From assembly GCF_002892795.1 (NCBI RefSeq), contig NZ_PJMC01000001.1, positions 124,001 through 188,000 on the forward strand: a DNA stretch of 64,000 nt, in the 5' to 3' direction. Below the pieces are notes generated by a model. It was not told the origin of the DNA and ran no database searches. It saw only the letters and a list, made by a program, of their open reading frames with translations. Both the position numbers and the translations under genes were made by a program. Origin of the DNA: Arthrobacter sp. AFG20. Lineage in GTDB: Bacteria > Actinomycetota > Actinomycetes > Actinomycetales > Micrococcaceae. Shown here one piece after another: positions 56,970 to 64,000 of the stretch (positions are counted from its first letter, which is position 1; each line of letters begins with the position of its first letter).

Positions 56970-56983
56970 CTGACCCCGCGTTG
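56921..56983. repeat. Palindromic repeat, family A copy 2, overlapping the rrf2 end
   Basis: Arms of 23 bases (56921-56943 with 56961-56983) pair with two mismatches around a 17-base loop; the left arm begins CAACGCGGGGTCACGTAGCG. Both arms match copy 1 at 48908-48970 with few differences, while the loops are unrelated. It ends four bases before the convergent PNP gene end. Confidence 0.88.
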
Positions 56984-56986
56984 CGG

Positions 56987-57805
56987 TTAGAGCCGGCCGA
57001 TGATCTCCGCGAGGAGCTTGGAAATGCGCGGCCCCGCAGCGTGTCCGGCTTCGAGCACTTCCTCATGGCTCAGCGGGGTAGGGCTGATGCCGGCCGCGAG
57101 GTTGGTGACCAGCGAGATGCCGAAGACCTCCATGCCGGCATGCCGGGCGGCGATGGCCTCCAGCGCCGTGGACATGCCCACGAGGTCGGCACCGATCCGC
57201 TTGGCGTACTGCACCTCGGCCGGCGTCTCGTAGTGCGGGCCCGTGAACTGGGCGTAGACACCTTCGTCCAGGGACGGGTCGACGTCCCGGGCCAGATCCC
57301 GCAGCCGCGACGAATACAGGTCGGTCAGGTCCACGAAGGTTGCGCCTTCGAGCGGGGACGCCGCGGTGAGGTTTATGTGATCTTTGATGAGCACGGGGGT
57401 GCCGGGTGTCCAGTCTTCGTTGAGTCCGCCGCAGCCGTTGGTGATCACCAGGGTCCGGCAGCCGGCGGCGGCCGCGGTGCGCACGCCGTGGGCCACGGCG
57501 CGGACGCCCTTGCCCTCGTAGTAGTGGGTGCGGGCGCCAAGGACCAGCGCGCGCTTGCCTTCACGCGTCAGCACGGAACGAATCGTGCCCACGTGTCCCT
57601 CCACGGCGGGAGCCGAAAAGCCGGGGACCTCCGAGGCCGCCAGTGTCGCGGTGGTCTCGCCGATGAGGTCGGCGGCCTCGGCCCAGCCCGAGCCCAGGAC
57701 CAGGGCGGTGTCGTGTGCTTCGACGCCGGTCTCTGCCGCGATGTAGTCCGCGGCCGTGCGCGCTGCTTCGAAGGGATCCGTGTCGAGGAAATCTGTTGTG
57801 CTCAC
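56987..57805 (-). CDS. Purine-nucleoside phosphorylase
   Basis: Trimeric PNP type of 272 residues that splits (deoxy)inosine and guanosine with phosphate in salvage. Visible: LVLGSGW (phosphate loop), VEGHVGTIRSV, RTHYYEGKG, ITNGCGGLNEDWTPGT, the GPHYETPAE segment and VGMSTALEAIAARHAGMEV, then SLVTNLAAG with the purine-contact Asn. GTG 57805 follows a minus-strand TAGCTT by seven bases; the frame is open far upstream over the lpdA gene but that part is spurious. Confidence 0.93.
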   Translation of the reverse strand: MSTTDFLDTDPFEAARTAADYIAAETGVEAHDTALVLGSGWAEAADLIGETTATLAASEVPGFSAPAVEGHVGTIRSVLTREGKRALVLGARTHYYEGKGVRAVAHGVRTAAAAGCRTLVITNGCGGLNEDWTPGTPVLIKDHINLTAASPLEGATFVDLTDLYSSRLRDLARDVDPSLDEGVYAQFTGPHYETPAEVQYAKRIGADLVGMSTALEAIAARHAGMEVFGISLVTNLAAGISPTPLSHEEVLEAGHAAGPRISKLLAEIIGRL

Positions 57806-57812
57806 CCGGTCC

Positions 57813-57818
57813 AAGCTA
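57813..57818 (-). promoter_or_regulatory. -10 box, leaderless PNP promoter
   Basis: Minus-strand TAGCTT, seven bases, then GTG 57805. Confidence 0.5.
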
Positions 57819-57922
57819 CCGTGCCGGAGCCGGCGCGGGCAGCAGAAACGCGCCCTCGCGGGCTGCCCGGCCAGCCCCGGAAGGTTGGTGGTCCGGCGCC
57901 GGATGCAGGAGAATGACTTCTT

Positions 57923-59338
57923 GTGACTATGCATCCTGATTTCAGCGCCCCCCGAATCGCAATTCTCGGCGGAGGTCCGGGTGGCTATGAAGCCGCCATG
58001 GTGGCCGCCTCGCTGGGAGCCCAAGTCACCATCATTGAGCGGTCCGGCCTCGGCGGCTCCGCGGTGCTGACCGACGTCGTACCGTCCAAGACGCTGATCG
58101 CGACCGCCGACCTGATGACCCGCGTCAGCGGTGCGGGGGAGCTGGGGGTCAAGTTCGACGTCGACGGCGGGGACTTCGTCCCGGTCATGCGCGCCGATCT
58201 CAAGCACATCAATGACCGCTTGCTCGGCCTTGCCCGCCAGCAGTCCCTCGACATCCAGACCGGCCTGGAGCACCAGAACGTCCGCATCCTGAACGGCTCC
58301 GGCAAGCTGGTGGACAACCACACCATCGAGGTCCTGACCGCCGATGGAACCGAAACCGTCGAGGCGGACGCCATCCTGCTGACCGTCGGTGCGCACCCCC
58401 GGGAACTGCCCACGGCACGGCCTGACGGCGAACGGATCCTGAACTGGGCCCAGATCTACAACCTCGACGAGCTGCCGGAGGAACTGATCGTGGTGGGTTC
58501 CGGCGTGACCGGTGCCGAGTTCGCCTCCGCTTACAACGGCCTGGGCTCGAAGGTCACCCTGATCTCCAGCCGCGACCGCGTGCTTCCCGGTTCCGACACG
58601 GACGCCGCCGAGGTGCTGGAAGAGGTTTTCGAACGCCGCGGCGTGAAGGTGCTGTCCCGTTCGCGGGCCGAGACGGTGGAACGGACCGACGACGGCGTGG
58701 TGGTGACCCTCGGTGACGGCTCCAAGGTCTCGGGCAGCCACTGCCTGGTCTGCGTGGGCTCCATTCCCAATACGGCCGGCATCGGCCTGGAGGAAGCCGG
58801 CGTCGCACTGACCGAAAGCGGCCACATCAAGGTCGACGGCGTGTCCCGCACCACTGCCCCGAACATCTACGCCGCCGGCGACTGCACCGGCGTCCTGGCC
58901 CTCGCCTCCGTCGCCGCCATGCAGGGCCGGATCGCGATTGCGCACTTCCTGGGCGACCAGGTGACCCCCATCAAGCTGCACCAGGTGGCGTCCAACATCT
59001 TCACGTCGCCCGAGATCGCGTCGGTGGGTGTGTCCGAGGCTGAGATCGAGTCCGGCAAGTACCAGGGCGACATCATCAAGCTGTCCCTGAAGAGCAACGC
59101 CCGCGCCAAGATGCGCAACGTTAAGGACGGCTTCGTCAAGATCTTCGCCCGCAAGGGATCCGGGACAGTGATCGGCGGCGTGGTGGTGGGCGCCAACGCC
59201 TCCGAGCTGATCTTCGCCATCTCCATTGCGGTGAAGCAGAAACTGCACGTCGACGACGTCGCCAGCACCTTCACCGTGTACCCGTCGCTGAGCGGCTCCA
59301 TCTCCGAGGCTGCACGCCGGCTGCACGTGCACATCTAA
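57923..59338 (+). CDS. lpdA: NAD(P)H-quinone dehydrogenase, LpdA type
   Basis: Flavoprotein of 471 residues from the pyridine nucleotide-disulfide oxidoreductase family. FAD site LGGGPGGYEAA (15-25), NAD site VVGSGVTGAEFA, FAD motif YAAGDCTG and the dimer domain are present. The redox-active disulfide of lipoamide dehydrogenases is missing: Ala47 and Val52 stand where the two cysteines should be, and the C-terminal HxHPTxxE is TVYPSLSG. The same losses define M. tuberculosis LpdA (Rv3303c), which reduces quinones. GTG 57923 or ATG 57929 may be the start; AGGAGA lies upstream. Confidence 0.9.
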   Translation: MTMHPDFSAPRIAILGGGPGGYEAAMVAASLGAQVTIIERSGLGGSAVLTDVVPSKTLIATADLMTRVSGAGELGVKFDVDGGDFVPVMRADLKHINDRLLGLARQQSLDIQTGLEHQNVRILNGSGKLVDNHTIEVLTADGTETVEADAILLTVGAHPRELPTARPDGERILNWAQIYNLDELPEELIVVGSGVTGAEFASAYNGLGSKVTLISSRDRVLPGSDTDAAEVLEEVFERRGVKVLSRSRAETVERTDDGVVVTLGDGSKVSGSHCLVCVGSIPNTAGIGLEEAGVALTESGHIKVDGVSRTTAPNIYAAGDCTGVLALASVAAMQGRIAIAHFLGDQVTPIKLHQVASNIFTSPEIASVGVSEAEIESGKYQGDIIKLSLKSNARAKMRNVKDGFVKIFARKGSGTVIGGVVVGANASELIFAISIAVKQKLHVDDVASTFTVYPSLSGSISEAARRLHVHI

Positions 59339-59518
59339 GGGGTGCCGCACATCCTGTGAATGGCGGCTTGCTCCTAGTCGCCACCGGCCGAGCTGAGTAA
59401 GATTCAGACTGTCGATCCCCGGGGTTGGCGGCACCGGGCTGCGACAGACCGATCACGAGCGGTCAGCCAAGCGGAGAGTACTTCCGGACGGTCGGACCGC
59501 GGAAGCCAGGAGCATGCC

Positions 59519-59890
59519 ATGATCACTGTTCAAAAAGCCGCAATCAACACCGCCCTCGTCGCGGCCCTCGTGGGCGGCGGTGCCTACCTCGCCATGGGGT
59601 ATCCCGTCATTGCCTCCTCGACCGGAAGCCAGTCCAGTACGGACTCCGCCAAAGGTGGCCACCAGGCTAACGGGATTACCGAGCAGCTGCTGACGGGGAC
59701 CACGGCCACCCGGGTGAAGAATGCGGTGCTCGCGGCGAACCCCGGCGCGACGGTCCACCGGGTTGAGACCGACGCCGAGGGCGCGGTCTACGAAGCACAC
59801 ATCACGAAGGCTGACGGCTCCCGGGCCACAGTGAAGCTGGACGGTTCCTTCAACCTCACGGCCACCCAAGCCGGACAGGGACGCAGGTAA
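59519..59890 (+). CDS. Small exported PepSY-like protein
   Basis: Protein of 123 residues: an N-terminal signal or anchor (about 8-33), a Ser/Gly/Gln-rich linker, and one PepSY-like domain (about 53-115: VKNAVLAANPGATVHRVETDAEGAVYEAHITKADG described by its AxxAxPGAxVxxVExxxxG pattern). PepSY domains often inhibit extracytoplasmic proteases or sit in sensor proteins; no partner gene is adjacent. The ATG has AGGAG six bases upstream. The 180-base gap before it holds a possible TAAGAT -10 near 59397. Confidence 0.75.
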   Translation: MITVQKAAINTALVAALVGGGAYLAMGYPVIASSTGSQSSTDSAKGGHQANGITEQLLTGTTATRVKNAVLAANPGATVHRVETDAEGAVYEAHITKADGSRATVKLDGSFNLTATQAGQGRR

Positions 59891-59901
59891 GTGCCGGTGG
59901 C

Positions 59902-60609
59902 TCAGGAACAGGCGTAAGGAGGAACGGCGTCGCCGGGCGCGAAGGGCTCGAACCAGTGCCGGATATCCAGCTTGCCAGTGCCCTGGTCGCTGGCGCCGTC
60001 TGCGTGCACTGCGCCGTCCGCGTACAGGGTTCCCGAGTCGGCGTCCTCCAGCAGGACCTCCTCTACGATGGCCCGCCACTCCTCGGGGAGGTCCAGTTCG
60101 TAAATGTCCTCGGTGATCCTGGCCTGGTCGAGCAGGCAATAGACAGCGAGCTCGCCTGCGAGGCAGCCGGGAGCAGCCCAGCCGCGGGCGAGGGACGCGG
60201 TGACGTCCGCTGCCACCACAATGAACCGCTGCGTGAACTTCGCGTCATAGTTGGAAGCGAACTGCGGGGGCAGTGAGGACAGCACGGACGTTCCGGCGAT
60301 GGCCTCAGGCGTGACGGCGTCCAGTTCGTGGAGCGTGCCAAGGTCGCGGAACAGCTGGTCGATGAGGATGCTGGACGAATTCCACAGCAGGCCGGCCAAC
60401 AGCCGCGTCTGGCGCGCCGACCGCTCCCGGTCGTCGGAGCCCGCGGAGGCCATCTCCGCCAGGTCCTCGGGGTCGAACTGGAGCCGCTGCTCGGCGGTCA
60501 TGTCGTCGGGATGCGGGTCCAGCCCCAGGAGCTCAAGGCTCAGCCCGGTGAGCTTCTCGGAGTCGGCCAGCAGTTCTTCGGTGATGTCGTCGTCTTCGTC
60601 GGCATTCAT
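59902..60609 (-). CDS. Acidic protein of unknown function
   Basis: Soluble protein of 235 residues with a very acidic start (MNADEDDDITEELLADSEKL) and an acidic second half. No membrane segment, no known motif. Cys at three places near 149-159 and 234 do not form a recognisable metal site. The middle (NSSSILIDQLFRDLGTLHEL) is helical and hydrophobic, suggesting oligomer contact. The ATG is preceded by TAGCAT at seven bases. It ends facing the PepSY-like gene (11 bases apart) and sits downstream of nasC-nasB on the same strand, behind its own promoter. Confidence 0.65.
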   Translation of the reverse strand: MNADEDDDITEELLADSEKLTGLSLELLGLDPHPDDMTAEQRLQFDPEDLAEMASAGSDDRERSARQTRLLAGLLWNSSSILIDQLFRDLGTLHELDAVTPEAIAGTSVLSSLPPQFASNYDAKFTQRFIVVAADVTASLARGWAAPGCLAGELAVYCLLDQARITEDIYELDLPEEWRAIVEEVLLEDADSGTLYADGAVHADGASDQGTGKLDIRHWFEPFAPGDAVPPYACS

Positions 60610-60616
60610 GCCACCG

Positions 60617-60622
60617 ATGCTA
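60617..60622 (-). promoter_or_regulatory. -10 box, leaderless promoter of the acidic protein gene
   Basis: Minus-strand TAGCAT, seven bases, then ATG 60609. Confidence 0.5.
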
Positions 60623-60700
60623 CCGGCCAGCCGCGGCTTGCCCGATTTGTGTGACGCGGCCCCTCGAAGATACTTGTCAGGGCCCGGTTACGCAGCGGCA

Positions 60701-62263
60701 CTACGCTGCAGCCCCCTGAAAGTGCTTCTCGATCAGTCCCTTGATGTCCTCGTGGCAGCCGCCGCAGCCGGTGCCGGCACGGGTGGAAGCGGAGACCTCG
60801 GCCACCGTGGAGCAGCCGCCGGTCACGGCTTCGGCGATCTTGCCGCCGCTGACGCCGGCGCAGCGGCATACCGTGCTCTCGGGGTCGTTGGAGGCACCCG
60901 CGGACGCCACTTGGTCGGGTCCGTCGAGGCGCAGGAGCAGGGACCTGTCCGCGGGCAGTTCGGCACCGCGTTCGAAGAGCTGCACCAGCTCTCCCGCGGT
61001 GCGCGGCATGCCCACGCTGACCAGGCCCTCCAGCACACCGCCGCGGGTGGTCATCTTGACGTAGCGCCCGTGCTCGGGGTCTGCCCACTGGGCGATCTGC
61101 AGCCGCGGCCTGCCGTTGACAGCTCCGGCTGTCAGGACTTCCTCATCCCAGGGTTCTGCGGAGTTTTCGCCGGCAACCGCCATGTTCATGCCGCGGGCCT
61201 TCAGCACGATCACACCGGGCTTTTCCTGGGGGAGCGGGGGCAGTGAATCGGCGTCCTCCGCGACACCCTCGGAAAGGAGCAGGAGGTATTCGGCGAGCCA
61301 TTCGGCCTGCCGCCAGCCGGGACCTACCAGGCCGGACGGTCCGCGCGCGGTGCGGCATTCGATGCAGGCAGGATCCGGGCAGCGGACCTCGGCGCAGTCG
61401 CCGACGGCGAAGATGTGCGGCTCGTGGTGGGCGCGCAGCCGGTGGTCCACCAGGATGCCTGTCCCGGTGGAGAGCCCGCAGCCCTCGGCTAGCTCAATGC
61501 GCGGGCGGACGCCGCAGGACAGGACCAGCAGGTCGCCGTCGATCGCCGATCCGTCGTCGAGCAGCAAAGCCGAGAACCCGCCGTCGGGCGCGTTGTGTTC
61601 AACGCCCGTGGAACGGGCGTTGCCGGCCACCCGGACGCCGCAGCTGCGCAGGCTCGCGGCCAGGACGGCGCCGCCGCCGCGGTCAATGTTGCGGCCCAGC
61701 GGGTGCGGTCCGTTGTGCACCACCGTGACGGTGGCGCCTTCCTCTGCGGCGGCGAGGGCCGTTTCAAGGCCGAGTACGCCGCCGCCCAGCACCACCACGC
61801 GCTTGCGGCCAGCTACCGCCCGGCGGAGCACCTCGGCGTCGCGGAGGTCGCGGAGTGCAGTGACGCCCGGTGGAAGCACGGGAGCGGCAGGGTCCGGGTT
61901 AAGCCCCGTGAGGTTGGGGATCACCGGACGGGAACCGGTGGCGAAGACCAGCCTGTCGTAGTGGGCGGAGGTGCCGTCGGAGAGGATGACGGACTGCCGG
62001 GCGCGGTCCACGCGCCGGACCTTTACGCCCAGCCGGACGTCCACACCGTCGGCCACCAGCGCTGCTGCGTCTGCGAGGGCCAGCGCCTCGGGGGTGGTGC
62101 GGCCAACCCCCAGGTCGGCCACCAGCACCCGGTTGTAGGCTGCCTCGGCTTCCTGGCCGATGACCGTCAGCCCCACCTGCCCCGCACGCAGTGCCGGGAG
62201 CAGTTCGTCAACCAGCCGTGCGGCCACCGGACCGAATCCGACAATTACAATCTGCTCGCTCAT
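60701..62263 (-). CDS. nasB: Nitrate reductase electron-transfer subunit (FAD, [2Fe-2S])
   Basis: NAD(P)H-dependent flavoprotein of 520 residues that feeds electrons to the catalytic nitrate reductase NasC. FAD site IVIVGFGPVAARLVDEL at the N-terminus, NAD site VVVLGGGVLGLETALAAAEEG, FAD motif IFAVGDCAE, and a C-terminal BFD-type [2Fe-2S] site with CRC near 462 and CGGC near 504. The middle matches the NirB N-terminal half, but the sirohaem domain is absent. ATG 62263 has GGAGG upstream and overlaps the nasC stop (ATGA); the frame's longer start at 62323 lies in nasC. Confidence 0.88.
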   Translation of the reverse strand: MSEQIVIVGFGPVAARLVDELLPALRAGQVGLTVIGQEAEAAYNRVLVADLGVGRTTPEALALADAAALVADGVDVRLGVKVRRVDRARQSVILSDGTSAHYDRLVFATGSRPVIPNLTGLNPDPAAPVLPPGVTALRDLRDAEVLRRAVAGRKRVVVLGGGVLGLETALAAAEEGATVTVVHNGPHPLGRNIDRGGGAVLAASLRSCGVRVAGNARSTGVEHNAPDGGFSALLLDDGSAIDGDLLVLSCGVRPRIELAEGCGLSTGTGILVDHRLRAHHEPHIFAVGDCAEVRCPDPACIECRTARGPSGLVGPGWRQAEWLAEYLLLLSEGVAEDADSLPPLPQEKPGVIVLKARGMNMAVAGENSAEPWDEEVLTAGAVNGRPRLQIAQWADPEHGRYVKMTTRGGVLEGLVSVGMPRTAGELVQLFERGAELPADRSLLLRLDGPDQVASAGASNDPESTVCRCAGVSGGKIAEAVTGGCSTVAEVSASTRAGTGCGGCHEDIKGLIEKHFQGAAA

Positions 62264-64000
62264 GAGACCTCCGCTGTCTGAAGAAGACTGGTGATCGGGG
62301 TGGCCGTTGCCAGCCGGACCCACACTTTGTTGAACTTGAATTCGGGCATTCCCGAGATGGGGTCAGTTGCCGCTTCCGTCAGGCGGTTCGCGCTTTCCAG
62401 TTCGGGAAAGTGGAACGGCAGGAAGACGGTTTCGGGGCGGATGGTGGTGCTGAGCTCAGCACGGCAGACCACCTCGCCGCGCTCGTTGGCCACCGAGACC
62501 TCTGCGCCGTCCGTGATACCCATGGCCGCCGCGGCGGCCGGGTGGATCTGCATCCTCGCCTCGGGCTGGGCGGCCAGGAGCTCGGCCACGCGCCGCGTCT
62601 GCGCGCCCGACTGGTAGTGCTCCAGCAGCCGGCCGGTGATGAGCGTCATGGGTTTGGCGGCAGGGTCAGGATTCGCGGTAGGGGTACGACGGCGGCGCGG
62701 CGCCACCGGGGTCATGACGGCCTTGCCGTCGGGGTGGGCGAAGCTGTTCAGGAACATGCGTGGCGTTCCGGTGCTGCCGGCGGGGTAGGGCCAGTACGCG
62801 GCTGCGCCGCTGTCCAGCATGGCGTAGTCGATGCCGGAGTAGTCGGCCGCGCCGCCGGCGGAGGCCAGTCGCAGCTCTTCGAAGACGGTCTCCGGATCGT
62901 CGCTGTAGGTGGACGGTGCCTCGAGTGCCTCGGCCAGCCGGGCCATGATCCACAGCTCGCTGCGGGCACCGGCGGGCGGCTGGATCGCCTGGCGGCGGCG
63001 GAGGACGCGGCCTTCGAGGTTGGTCAGGGTGCCCTCCTCCTCGGCCCACTGCAGCACCGGCAGGACGAGGTCAGCCTCGGCCGCGGTTTCGGACATGAAG
63101 AAGTCGCAGACCACCAGGAAATCCAGGCTGCGGAGCCCGCGGATGACGGCGTTGGCGTCCGGCGAGGCGACCGCGATGTTGGAGGCGTGCACGAAAAGGC
63201 AGCGGACGCCGTCGGGCTGTCCCAGTGACTTGAGCAGCTGCACAGCCGGCAGGCCGGGGCCGGGGATGAGGGACTCGTCCACGCCCCAGACCGATGCCAT
63301 GTGTGCCCGGGCGGCGGGGTCGGTGATCTTGCGGTAGCCGGGCAGCTGATCGGCCTTCTGGCCGTGCTCGCGGCCGCCCTGGCCGTTGCCCTGGCCGGTG
63401 AGGGTGCCGTAGCCGCTGCGGGCGCTGCCGGGCAGGCCCAGCAGGAGGCTGAGGTTGATGGCGGCGGTGGCGGTGTCGGTGCCGTCGACGTGCTGCTCCA
63501 CGCCGCGTCCGGTCAGGATGTAGCTGCCGCCCCGGCGGGCGCCGGCGGCCAGCCGCCGGGCCGTCTCGCGGATGAGGTCGGCGGGTACGCCGGTGATGGA
63601 CTGGACCCGCTCCGGCCAGTAGGCGTTGACGGACCGGACCACGGCGTCGAAGCCGGCGGTGCGCGCCTGGATGTAGTCGGCGTCGAGGAGGCCCTCGTGG
63701 ATCACCACGTGGGAGAGGCCCAACAGGAGGGTGAGGTCGGTGCCCGGAAGGGGCTGCAGGTGCAGCCCGCCGCCGTCGGAGGTGAATGCGGCGGTGGCGG
63801 AGCGCCGCGGGTCAACCACGATGAGTCCGCCGGCATCGCGGACGCCCTGCAGGTGCTGGACGAACGGCGGCATGGTCTCGGCGACGTTGGAGCCGAGCAT
63901 CAGGATGGTGCTGGCGGTGTCCAGCGCCTCAAGCGGGAAGGGGAGCCCGCGGTCCAGGCCGAAGGCCCGCATGCCCGCGGCAGCCGCGGACGACATGCAG
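62260..64000 (-). CDS. nasC: Assimilatory nitrate reductase catalytic subunit, N-terminal part outside the window
   Basis: Molybdopterin (bis-MGD) enzyme that reduces nitrate to nitrite in the cytosol. At least 580 C-terminal residues are present; the frame runs off the right edge through a Cys codon directly before MSSAAAAG, the family's CMSS segment. The first [4Fe-4S] part is missing. Visible are GSNVAETMPP, DPRRSATAAF, LTGRGVEQHVDGTDTA, GYGTLTGQGNGQGGREHGQ, and the C-terminal molydopterin dinucleotide domain with LITGRLLEHYQSG and LPFHFPE. Its stop overlaps the nasB start by four bases, so nasC-nasB is an operon. Confidence 0.93.
   Translation of the reverse strand, partial: CMSSAAAAGMRAFGLDRGLPFPLEALDTASTILMLGSNVAETMPPFVQHLQGVRDAGGLIVVDPRRSATAAFTSDGGGLHLQPLPGTDLTLLLGLSHVVIHEGLLDADYIQARTAGFDAVVRSVNAYWPERVQSITGVPADLIRETARRLAAGARRGGSYILTGRGVEQHVDGTDTATAAINLSLLLGLPGSARSGYGTLTGQGNGQGGREHGQKADQLPGYRKITDPAARAHMASVWGVDESLIPGPGLPAVQLLKSLGQPDGVRCLFVHASNIAVASPDANAVIRGLRSLDFLVVCDFFMSETAAEADLVLPVLQWAEEEGTLTNLEGRVLRRRQAIQPPAGARSELWIMARLAEALEAPSTYSDDPETVFEELRLASAGGAADYSGIDYAMLDSGAAAYWPYPAGSTGTPRMFLNSFAHPDGKAVMTPVAPRRRRTPTANPDPAAKPMTLITGRLLEHYQSGAQTRRVAELLAAQPEARMQIHPAAAAAMGITDGAEVSVANERGEVVCRAELSTTIRPETVFLPFHFPELESANRLTEAATDPISGMPEFKFNKVWVRLATATPITSLLQTAEVS

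Noticed and set aside
57806..59434. N-terminal extension of the PNP frame over lpdA
   Set aside because: The frame is open by chance; the PNP family begins at GTG 57805, which also has a promoter at the right distance.

Overview
The window is high-GC, gene-dense chromosomal DNA from an actinobacterium. It most resembles the Micrococcaceae (Arthrobacter / Pseudarthrobacter group). The case rests on protein families (RpfB with three DUF348 repeats plus G5, LpdA-type quinone dehydrogenase, SufS/SufU, a DUF2505 protein, TIGR01906 and SCO4848 membrane proteins), on frequent GTG starts, and on many genes that begin 6-7 bases after a TAnnnT -10 box with no Shine-Dalgarno sequence. That last pattern marks leaderless mRNAs. 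There is no rRNA, prophage, insertion sequence, CRISPR array or secretion or defence island. I see no complete new system. The notable features are regulatory and repeat sequences plus a few odd proteins.

Layout. 1-1.3 kb: 3' part of ahcY. 1.5-6 kb: cell-envelope genes (L,D-transpeptidase, RDD protein, SpoIIM-like protein, TIGR01906 membrane protein). 6-10.6 kb: long-chain acyl-CoA ligase, then the divergent pair pmt / rsmI. 10.8-13.8 kb: succinate-semialdehyde dehydrogenase facing an MHS-type transporter. 14.1-19.2 kb: moxR - DUF58 - transglutaminase operon (minus strand). 19.5-25.8 kb: tatD, rpfB, rsmA (ksgA), ispE and an ABC-F ATPase. 25.9-31 kb: TetR regulator, tRNA-Gln(TTG), glmU, prs, rplY, pth. 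31.1-36.6 kb: two overlapping LuxR-family ATPase regulators. 37.1-38.9 kb: sufS-sufU. 39-42 kb: a decayed nhaA end, two small conserved genes and an SDR protein. 42.1-46.7 kb: mfd and a membrane hydrolase. 46.8-64 kb: deoC, nitrite/nitrate assimilation and neighbours.

The order pmt / rsmI ... tatD-rpfB-rsmA-ispE ... glmU-prs-rplY-pth ... mfd is, from memory, the order around Rv1002c-Rv1020 of Mycobacterium tuberculosis. This stretch is therefore an old actinobacterial core into which lineage-specific blocks have been placed.

The right-hand part is the most coherent metabolic unit. nirB-cobA-hemD/wHTH run leftward as one operon: a sirohaem nitrite reductase, the first enzyme of sirohaem synthesis, and a uroporphyrinogen-III-synthase-like regulator of the NnaR type. 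nirD is divergent from nirB, and nasB-nasC (nitrate reductase) enters from the right edge. A six-element array of 11-bp-phased half-sites upstream of nirB looks like a GlnR operator. Several unrelated palindromic intergenic repeats occur. One family has two copies, and one copy supplies the last 15 codons of an Rrf2-family regulator.
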